A DNA stretch of 6,421 bases from an uncultured Eubacteriales bacterium (GTDB taxonomy: Bacteria > Bacillota > Clostridia > Oscillospirales > Oscillospiraceae). A program made the translations under genes and the position numbers. This document shows, in pieces, positions 1 through 4,840 of this stretch (the first letter of the stretch is position 1; every line of letters starts with the position of its first letter). A model generated the notes under the pieces. The model was not told the origin of the DNA and ran no database searches. It saw nothing but the letters and a program-made list of their open reading frames with translations. The DNA is taken from assembly GCA_949744025.1 (NCBI GenBank), contig CATJWA010000278.1, positions 1-6,421 of the forward strand. Reading direction: 5' to 3'.

Positions 1-371
1 ACCGCGCCGAGCAGACGGCCCTGAAGCGGGGGCTGGCGCGGTGCCGCGCCGTAAATTTTCAGGCGGGAGCCCACCGCGTCCACGGCCAGCGCCATGCACA
101 GCAGACGCCCGCCCTTGTCCAGCAGCGTGCCCTCCGGACGGCCGAGCTCGTCCTCAACGCGCGAGCACAGCCGCGTGAAGCTGAGCACCTCCGCGTACAG
201 GCTCAGGCTGTCGCCGCAGCGGCGCAGCAGCTCCGTCTCCGCCTCGTGGCTGTACTGCTCGGGCACCAGGAGCACAATTCCTCCCTGCTCCGCGGCGGCA
301 AGGGCGGCAATCTCGTCCATTATTCCCGCTGTCTTGCCGCTTTTTGCGCGGCCTAAGATAAGCTTGAGCAT
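1..371 (-). CDS. addB: AddB, helicase-nuclease (AddAB) subunit B, N-terminal part only
   Basis: AddB partners AddA in the ATP-dependent helicase-exonuclease that resects double-strand DNA ends up to Chi and starts RecA-dependent repair in the cytoplasm; this is family knowledge. About 123 codons are visible, and the gene runs off the left edge, so the helicase-like core, the nuclease domain and the iron-sulfur cysteines are outside the window. The N-terminus reads MLKLILGRAKSGKT, a Walker A loop with K13 and T14. It is followed by the family-typical LLVPEQYSHEAE stretch (about residues 33-44) and VLSFTRLCSRV (about 60-70). The ATG at 369-371 is chosen because the Walker A begins only seven residues later, as is normal for AddB, and because a GAGGT ribosome binding site lies eight bases upstream. 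It follows the CNNM pair on the same strand, separated by a strong hairpin. No addA is visible and it would be expected beyond the left edge. Confidence 0.9.
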   Translation of the reverse strand, partial: MLKLILGRAKSGKTAGIMDEIAALAAAEQGGIVLLVPEQYSHEAETELLRRCGDSLSLYAEVLSFTRLCSRVEDELGRPEGTLLDKGGRLLCMALAVDAVGSRLKIYGAAPRQPPLQGRLLGA

Positions 372-379
372 ATTTCTCT

Positions 380-384
380 ACCTC
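380..384 (-). promoter_or_regulatory. Ribosome binding site of addB
   Basis: The minus strand reads GAGGT, matching the anti-Shine-Dalgarno consensus, eight bases before the addB ATG. It lies downstream of the 394-421 hairpin and outside its stem, so translation of addB need not be blocked by that structure. Confidence 0.6.
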
Positions 385-393
385 AATTTTGAA

Positions 394-421
394 ATAAGCG
401 GCCCTTTTAAGGGCCGCTTAT
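394..421 (-). terminator. Perfect inverted repeat between CNNM gene and addB; probable terminator or attenuator
   Basis: Arms 394-406 and 409-421 are exact reverse complements (13 bp, ATAAGCGGCCCTT and AAGGGCCGCTTAT). The real stem is probably 11 bp with a six-base loop and a GC-rich core. It starts five bases after the TAA stop of the CNNM gene (427-429) and ends 22 bases before the addB ATG. On the minus strand the stem is followed by TTCAAAATT, with Ts also in the foot of the stem, so the U-tract is weak. On the plus strand a better T-run (TTTATTTTT) lies six bases past the stem, but no rightward gene is visible upstream of it. Leaky termination that reduces addB transcription is the likeliest role; an mRNA-stabilising hairpin is an alternative. 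Confidence 0.6.
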
Positions 422-426
422 GGTCT

Positions 427-1686
427 TTATTTTTCGTTCTTTTCCTCCGGCAAAACTCTTACCAGAACCTTTTCAACCCGCAGACCGTCCATTTTCAGGA
501 CCGTGACCTCCATATTTTCAAAGGTGAAGCTGTCTCCCTCCGCGGGGAAGGAGCCGAAAATTTCCAGCGTCCAGCCGCCGACCGTGGCGCTTTCCGTCTC
601 AAAATCGTCCTCATCCCGGCCTACGAGCTCGAGAAAATCGCCCATGACCATGTCGCCGTCGAGCTCCAGCTCGCCGCTGGCGCGCTGAACAACCTCGTCC
701 TCTATCACGTCCGTCTCGTCCCATATCTCGCCGACAAGCTGCTCGAGCACATCCTCCATGCTGATAAGCCCCAGCGTGCCGCCGTACTCGTCCGTGACTA
801 CCGCCAGATGCATTTTGGCGCGGCGCAGCTCCTCGAGCACGGAGGGAAGCTTTACGGTTTTGTAGATAAAGCAGGGCTTCATGAGCTGGCTGCGCAGGTC
901 CACGCTGCCGCCGCCGAGCATGGCCTTGAAAAAATGGTTGAGGTAGAGTATGCCGATGATGTTGTCCACGCTGTCCTCGTAAACGGGTATGCGCGAAAAG
1001 GTTGAATCCTCGATAGTGCGCACAATCTCGTCCCAGTCGTCGTCGATGTCGATGGCCAGCATATCCACGCGCGCGGTCATCACCTCGGACGCGGAAACCT
1101 CGTTGAAGTCCAGCGCGGCCTGCAAAAGCTCGCTGCGCTCCTCGTCTATAACGTCCTCGTCCTCCGCCGTCTCGATAATGGATTGCAGCTCCTCAACCGC
1201 GGCGTCCTCGCCTCCGCCGCTCTCGCCCCTGAGCGGAGCGGTTATCAGGTGAACAAGCTTCACCACCACCCACACAAGCGGAAACAGCAGTACGGACAGA
1301 GCCCGCACAAACGGAGCCAGCGCCGAGGACATTCGCGTTGCGTTTTTCTTGGCCACAATCTTCGGCATCGTCTCGCCGAAGATGATAACCGTAACCGTTA
1401 CAATAACGGTGGCCAGCCAGGTGTACTCCTCGCCAAAGGCCGTTATGGCAATCAGCGAGCCGAGCGAGGACAGCGCGATGTTTACGAAATTGTTGCCTAT
1501 CAGTATGGTGGAGAGCGTATTGTCAAAGCTCTCGATAAGGCTGACGGCCAGACCGGCGGGCTTTGAGCCTGCGTCGCGCATGTTTTCAAGACGCAGGCGG
1601 TTGGCCGAGGAGAGGCTCATCTCCGACGCGGAGAAGAAAGCGGACAGCAGCACGCAGGCTATGGCCGCGGGAAGGTAAAAGCTCAT
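427..1686 (-). CDS. CNNM/CorC family membrane protein (DUF21-CBS-CorC_HlyC), canonical copy
   Basis: This 419-residue membrane protein has the full layout of bacterial CNNM/CorC (often labelled 'hemolysin family') proteins, which are linked to Mg2+ efflux or homeostasis. The N-terminal DUF21 region (residues about 4-150) has hydrophobic segments near 4-22, 58-83, 91-110 and 121-148. It carries the conserved motifs FFSASE (17-22), GNNFVN (64-69) and GETMPK (104-109). An acidic linker leads to a CBS pair: CBS1 about 203-257 (VMTARVDM, SRIPVYEDS) and CBS2 about 268-323 (VVTDEYGGTLG, LVGEIWDE). A CorC_HlyC domain follows at about 330-412 (FPAEGDSF). The CBS pair normally binds ATP or a related nucleotide. 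The ATG at 1684-1686 overlaps the stop of the upstream paralogue as ATGA, so the two genes are surely co-transcribed and probably translationally coupled. AAGGGGG nine bases upstream may serve as ribosome binding site. Ion specificity cannot be read from the sequence. Confidence 0.93.
   Translation of the reverse strand: MSFYLPAAIACVLLSAFFSASEMSLSSANRLRLENMRDAGSKPAGLAVSLIESFDNTLSTILIGNNFVNIALSSLGSLIAITAFGEEYTWLATVIVTVTVIIFGETMPKIVAKKNATRMSSALAPFVRALSVLLFPLVWVVVKLVHLITAPLRGESGGGEDAAVEELQSIIETAEDEDVIDEERSELLQAALDFNEVSASEVMTARVDMLAIDIDDDWDEIVRTIEDSTFSRIPVYEDSVDNIIGILYLNHFFKAMLGGGSVDLRSQLMKPCFIYKTVKLPSVLEELRRAKMHLAVVTDEYGGTLGLISMEDVLEQLVGEIWDETDVIEDEVVQRASGELELDGDMVMGDFLELVGRDEDDFETESATVGGWTLEIFGSFPAEGDSFTFENMEVTVLKMDGLRVEKVLVRVLPEEKNEK
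715..740. repeat. 26-bp perfect direct repeat, copy 1, in canonical CNNM gene
   Basis: This stretch is identical to 1986-2011 and encodes the LVGEIWDE segment that closes the second CBS domain in both CNNM genes. It reflects their common origin rather than a mobile or regulatory repeat. Confidence 0.7.
970..993. repeat. 24-bp perfect direct repeat, copy 1, in canonical CNNM gene
   Basis: This stretch is identical to 2244-2267 and encodes the RIPVYEDS segment of the first CBS domain in both CNNM paralogues, using the same codons throughout. Confidence 0.7.
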
Positions 1687-2969
1687 TTCTCCGCGCCCCC
1701 TTCCGTCTCGGCCTTCGGCAGAGGCTCTATGCGCAGCTTTATGATTCTGCGGCTGTTTATCTGCGTGACGGTTACCCGCAGGCCGTTGTACTCAAAGCTG
1801 TCGCCCTCCGCGGGGATAAAGTCAAACTGCTCATAGGCCCATTCGCCAAGGAACTTGTGCTCGAAGTCAAACTCGTCGGGGTCCGCGTAGTCCATGAACT
1901 CAAAGGCGTCCTCCACGCTCACGGACGCGTCAAAGGAAAAGCTGCCGTCGGTGTTTTTGACGCACTTTTCCACGACCTCGTCGTCCTCGTCCCATATCTC
2001 GCCGACAAGCTCCTCCAAAATATCCTCCACGGTAACCACGCCGAGAGTTCCGCCGTAGCTGTCGGTGACTATGGCCATGTTCGTCTTGCTGCTGCTCATG
2101 TATCGCAGCAGCTCGTCGATATGTGTGCTGCTGTGGATAAAATGCGCCTTGTCCAGCAGCTCGCGCAGGTCCGCGCGCTCACCCTCGGCCAGATAAGCCT
2201 TGATGTACTTTCGTATCTGCAAAACGCCTATGATGTTGTCGATGCTGTCCTCGTAAACGGGTATGCGGCTGTGGCGCTGCTGCTTTATCAGGGAGATAAT
2301 CTCCTGCGGACTGTCGCCTATGTCTATCGCGGCAAGGTCCACGCGCGCGGTGAGTATGCTTTCCACGGTAACGCCGCCGAAGCTCAGCGCGGAGCGGACA
2401 AGCTCGCCGCGCCCGGAGTCCAGCTCGCCGCCGTCGGTCATGTTCTCGATGATGTCGCAAAGCACATCCTCCGTCACAGTGACCTCGCTGTCGCCGCTTG
2501 TCAGCTTTGCCGCGGCGTTGCCTATGGCGGTGAGCACGGCGGAGACGGGGGTGAAAACGCGCATGAAAAAGCACAGCGATCCCGCGGTGCCCAGTGCAAG
2601 CGTCTCGCTGTACTTTTTTCCGATGCTTTTGGGAAGCATCTCTCCGATGAAGAACACCGCAATGGTCGTCACAACCGTGCTGACGCTCACCGCGCCGACG
2701 CCCCAGCGCCGCGTGACAAGCACCGTGACATAAGACGCCGCGGCAAGGTGGACTATGTTTGTGCAGATGAGTATGGTGGTGATGGCCTTGTCAAAATTTT
2801 CCGCGACAAAAACAGCACGGTCCGCGCGCTTGTCGCCGTGCTCCTGAGCGGTTTTAAGCTTTATGCGGCTGACCGAGGCAAACGCCGTTTCACACACGGC
2901 GAAATACGCCGCGCAGGCCAGTAAAAACACAATAATAATCGCCGGTAATATACTATTGCCATCGTCCAT
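1683..2969 (-). CDS. CNNM/CorC family membrane protein, divergent paralogue with altered ion-site motifs
   Basis: This 428-residue protein is the first gene of the leftward operon. It has the same architecture as its neighbour: DUF21 membrane domain (about 7-150, hydrophobic segments near 7-25, 63-86, 93-110 and 124-150), CBS1 (about 205-260, ILTARVDL, SRIPVYEDS), CBS2 (about 272-328, VTDSYGGTLG, LVGEIWDE) and CorC_HlyC (about 333-418, FIPAEGDSF). The membrane motifs differ: YFAVCE (22-27) replaces FFSASE, CTNIVH (69-74) replaces GNNFVN, and GEMLPK (109-114) replaces GETMPK. Several small polar residues of the family's ion site are therefore gone, so it may not transport the same ion alone. 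The ATG at 2967-2969 is preceded directly by an in-frame TGA four codons upstream, so no longer start is possible. A GGAG at 2984-2987 is rather far (14 bases). The TGA stop at 1683-1685 overlaps the next gene's ATG. Confidence 0.9.
   Translation of the reverse strand: MDDGNSILPAIIIVFLLACAAYFAVCETAFASVSRIKLKTAQEHGDKRADRAVFVAENFDKAITTILICTNIVHLAAASYVTVLVTRRWGVGAVSVSTVVTTIAVFFIGEMLPKSIGKKYSETLALGTAGSLCFFMRVFTPVSAVLTAIGNAAAKLTSGDSEVTVTEDVLCDIIENMTDGGELDSGRGELVRSALSFGGVTVESILTARVDLAAIDIGDSPQEIISLIKQQRHSRIPVYEDSIDNIIGVLQIRKYIKAYLAEGERADLRELLDKAHFIHSSTHIDELLRYMSSSKTNMAIVTDSYGGTLGVVTVEDILEELVGEIWDEDDEVVEKCVKNTDGSFSFDASVSVEDAFEFMDYADPDEFDFEHKFLGEWAYEQFDFIPAEGDSFEYNGLRVTVTQINSRRIIKLRIEPLPKAETEGGAEK
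1986..2011. repeat. 26-bp perfect direct repeat, copy 2, in divergent CNNM gene
   Basis: This is the partner of 715-740 and encodes the LVGEIWDE end of CBS2. Confidence 0.7.
2244..2267. repeat. 24-bp perfect direct repeat, copy 2, in divergent CNNM gene
   Basis: This is the partner of 970-993 and encodes RIPVYEDS of CBS1. Confidence 0.7.
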
Positions 2970-2993
2970 GGCGGAAGATCACTCTCCAGTGCA

Positions 2994-3020
2994 AATATAA
3001 TAAAGTATTCGATAGTTTAA
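2994..3020 (-). promoter_or_regulatory. Possible promoter of the CNNM pair
   Basis: The minus strand holds an AT-rich block with -10 candidates TATATT (2994-2999) or TATTAT (2997-3002). The only -35 candidate is weak: TTAAAC at 3015-3020, 15 bases from the first. It sits 25 bases upstream of the ATG in the only AT-rich stretch before the gene, so a promoter is expected here, but the exact boxes are uncertain. Confidence 0.35.
3001..3019. repeat. Short imperfect dyad in the CNNM promoter area
   Basis: TAAAGTAT and ATAGTTTA are inverted arms (7 of 8 bases pair) around a TCG centre. The dyad overlaps the space between the candidate -10 and -35 boxes, which is where a repressor could bind. It is short and AT-rich, so chance is a real alternative. 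Confidence 0.3.
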
Positions 3021-3054
3021 CATATCGCGCCGCGGAAGTCAACAGGCGGAAAGC

Positions 3055-3089
3055 AAAATGCGCGCAGGGCGAAATACGATGTGCATTTT
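3055..3089. repeat. Inverted repeat upstream of the peptidase promoter, possible operator
   Basis: AAAATGCGC (3055-3063) and GTGCATTTT (3081-3089) are inverted arms matching at 8 of 9 positions, separated by 17 bases. The right arm overlaps the presumed -35 region of the rightward operon. The spacing fits either a regulator operator with two half-sites or a loop structure; no regulator family is recognised from the half-sites. Confidence 0.35.
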
Positions 3090-3109
3090 CTCCCGCTTTG
3101 TGTTATACT
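3080..3109 (+). promoter_or_regulatory. Extended -10 promoter of the peptidase-recQ operon
   Basis: TATACT at 3104-3109 matches the -10 consensus at five of six positions and is preceded by TG one base upstream (3101-3102), an extended -10 element. The -35 is poor (TGTGCA at 3080-3085, 18-base spacer), as is common for extended -10 promoters. The mRNA would start near 3116, about 30 bases before the ATG. Confidence 0.65.
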
Positions 3110-3135
3110 AAAATTTAATACAAATTCAATCTTTC

Positions 3136-3141
3136 GGAGGA
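3136..3141 (+). promoter_or_regulatory. Ribosome binding site of the M3 peptidase gene
   Basis: GGAGGA four bases before the ATG (GGAGG five bases before it) is a strong Shine-Dalgarno sequence, and it decides the start at 3146. It contrasts with recQ downstream, which has none. Confidence 0.85.
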
Positions 3142-3145
3142 CCAC

Positions 3146-4834
3146 ATGAAATTTTCGGATATGCCATATGAAAGGCCCAGACTTGAGGAAATACGCGCTT
3201 TCGCGGGGGAGACTCTGCGAAAAATAGAAAATGCGCCGGACGCGTCAAGGCAGGCTGCCGCCTACCGCGATTACGACGAGTACGGCAAGAAGATATCAAC
3301 TGCCTTTTCGCTGGCCTACATCCGCCACACCGTGGACACGCGCGACGAATTTTACGACGCGGAGAACGACTATATTGACGAAATAAGCCCCGAGGTGCAG
3401 GAGCTCGGACGCAGGATTGACCTGGCGCTGCTCGCCTCGCCTTACCGCGCCGAGCTCGAGGAGGAGCTTGGCGGCCTGCTGTTTAAAAACCTTGAAATAA
3501 GCGTGCGCGCCATGTCGCCGGAGATAATGGGGCTGATGCAGGAGGAAAACCGGCTGCAAAGCGAGTATCAGAAGCTCTACGCCTCGGCGATGGTGGACTG
3601 GCGGGGAGAGAGCCTGCCCCTGCCGAAGCTGGGCCCCTTCAAGCAGAGCACGGACCGCGCGGTGCGCCGCGCCGCCTATGAGGCCGAGGGACGGTGGTTT
3701 GATTCCCACCGCGGCGAGCTCGACGAGCTGTTTGACAAGCTGGTGAAATGCCGCACCTCACAGGGCCGCGCGCTTGGCTATGACAGCTACATTCCCCTCG
3801 GCTACGACCGGCTCGGCCGCAACTGCTACGGTCCCGAGCAGGTTGCCGCGTTCCGCGATCAGATAGCGGGCGAGCTGGTGCCGGTTGTGGAAAAGGTCAA
3901 GCGCGCGCAGGAAAAGCGCTTGGGCGTGGATAAGCTGCGGCTTTACGACGACACGCTCCGCTTCCCCGACGGCAACGCCGTCCCGCAGGGCACAAGCGGC
4001 GATATTCTCTCCGCGGGCAGGGAGATGTACCGCGAGCTGAGCCCGGAAACGGATGAGTTCGCCGGCTTTTTGTATGACGCGGGACTCATGGACGTTCTCA
4101 GCCGGCCCGGAAAGGCCCCCGGCGGATACTGCACGGACCTGCCGGCATATCAGGCCCCGTTTATCTTCTCCAACTTCAACGGCACCAGCGGCGACGTGGA
4201 CGTTCTCACGCACGAGGCCGGCCACGCCTTTGCCTTCTACCGCGCCGCGCGCCGGGGCTATCTGAGCGGACTTATGAATCCGGGAATGGAATCCTGCGAG
4301 GTGCACTCCATGTCCATGGAGCTTTTAACCGAGCCCTGGCACGAAAAATTTTTCGGACCCATGACGAAAAAGTACGAGCTCGGTCACTGCGAGGACGCTC
4401 TGACCTTTATCCCCTACGGCTGCATGGTGGACGAATTTCAGCACCGAGTGTACGAAAATCCCGACTTGACGCCTGAGCGGCGCAACGAGCTGTGGCTGGA
4501 GCTTGAGCGCAAATACCGCCCATGTACAGACTTTGACGGTCTGCCCTTCTACAGCCGCGGCGCGGGCTGGCAGAGGCAGCTTCACATCTACCTCTATCCG
4601 CTGTACTATATCGACTACTGCATGGCTCAGACAGTGGCTTTTCAGTTCTGGCTGGCGGCGATGGCGGACAGGGACGGCGCGTGGAGGCGCTATCTGACCT
4701 TTGTGGACGCCGGCGGGACAAAGACCTTTGAGCAGCTTGTGGCCTCGGCGGGACTGCGCCTGCCCTATGAGCCCGGCTGCATCGGGGAAACGGGCTCGGC
4801 CGTCTGCGAGTGGCTCGAGCAAAACCGGCTGTAA
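3146..4834 (+). CDS. M3 family zinc oligoendopeptidase
   Basis: This 562-residue cytoplasmic metallopeptidase should cleave short peptides, feeding amino-acid recycling; it has no signal peptide or membrane segment. The zinc site is complete: HEAGH at residues 356-360 supplies H356 and H360 with catalytic E357. E385 in ESCEVHSMSMEL lies exactly 25 residues after H360, the spacing of the third ligand in M3 peptidases such as thimet oligopeptidase. The C-terminal HIYLYPLYYIDY (480-491) is the conserved substrate-binding stretch of the family. The N-terminus MKFSDMPYERP and the total length match the compact M3 oligoendopeptidases distinct from classical PepF (the NCBI/TIGR 'M3 family oligoendopeptidase' group), so I give no symbol. 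The start is set by the GGAGGA ribosome binding site. It is the first gene of the rightward operon, with recQ six bases after its TAA stop. Confidence 0.95.
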   Translation: MKFSDMPYERPRLEEIRAFAGETLRKIENAPDASRQAAAYRDYDEYGKKISTAFSLAYIRHTVDTRDEFYDAENDYIDEISPEVQELGRRIDLALLASPYRAELEEELGGLLFKNLEISVRAMSPEIMGLMQEENRLQSEYQKLYASAMVDWRGESLPLPKLGPFKQSTDRAVRRAAYEAEGRWFDSHRGELDELFDKLVKCRTSQGRALGYDSYIPLGYDRLGRNCYGPEQVAAFRDQIAGELVPVVEKVKRAQEKRLGVDKLRLYDDTLRFPDGNAVPQGTSGDILSAGREMYRELSPETDEFAGFLYDAGLMDVLSRPGKAPGGYCTDLPAYQAPFIFSNFNGTSGDVDVLTHEAGHAFAFYRAARRGYLSGLMNPGMESCEVHSMSMELLTEPWHEKFFGPMTKKYELGHCEDALTFIPYGCMVDEFQHRVYENPDLTPERRNELWLELERKYRPCTDFDGLPFYSRGAGWQRQLHIYLYPLYYIDYCMAQTVAFQFWLAAMADRDGAWRRYLTFVDAGGTKTFEQLVASAGLRLPYEPGCIGETGSAVCEWLEQNRL

Positions 4835-4840
4835 AAAGCC

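Noticed and set aside
94..1005. 303-codon open frame on the plus strand across addB and the canonical CNNM gene
   Set aside because: It reads through the intergenic hairpin and antisense to two clear genes; the protein is low-complexity at its start and matches no family I recognise.
1563..2924. 453-codon open frame on the plus strand opposite the CNNM genes
   Set aside because: It starts with TTG, spans both well-supported minus-strand genes, has no recognisable domain and no ribosome binding site. Long antisense open frames are expected in GC-rich coding DNA.
2898..3078. Short repeat GCGAAATACG occurring inside the divergent CNNM gene and again in the intergenic region
   Set aside because: It is only ten bases, one copy lies inside coding sequence, and it has no regular arrangement; chance similarity is likely.
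2970..3145. Small RNA, riboswitch (such as an Mg2+ sensor) or small gene in the divergent intergenic region
   Set aside because: At 176 bp with promoters on both sides, the CNNM leader is only about 20-25 bases, too short for a known Mg2+ riboswitch, and I see no start codon with ribosome binding site for a small protein.
3296..4822. Minus-strand open frames opposite the peptidase (for example 3296-3709, 3758-4306, 4325-4822)
   Set aside because: They are shadows of a peptidase gene with a complete catalytic motif set, and show no domains or initiation signals.
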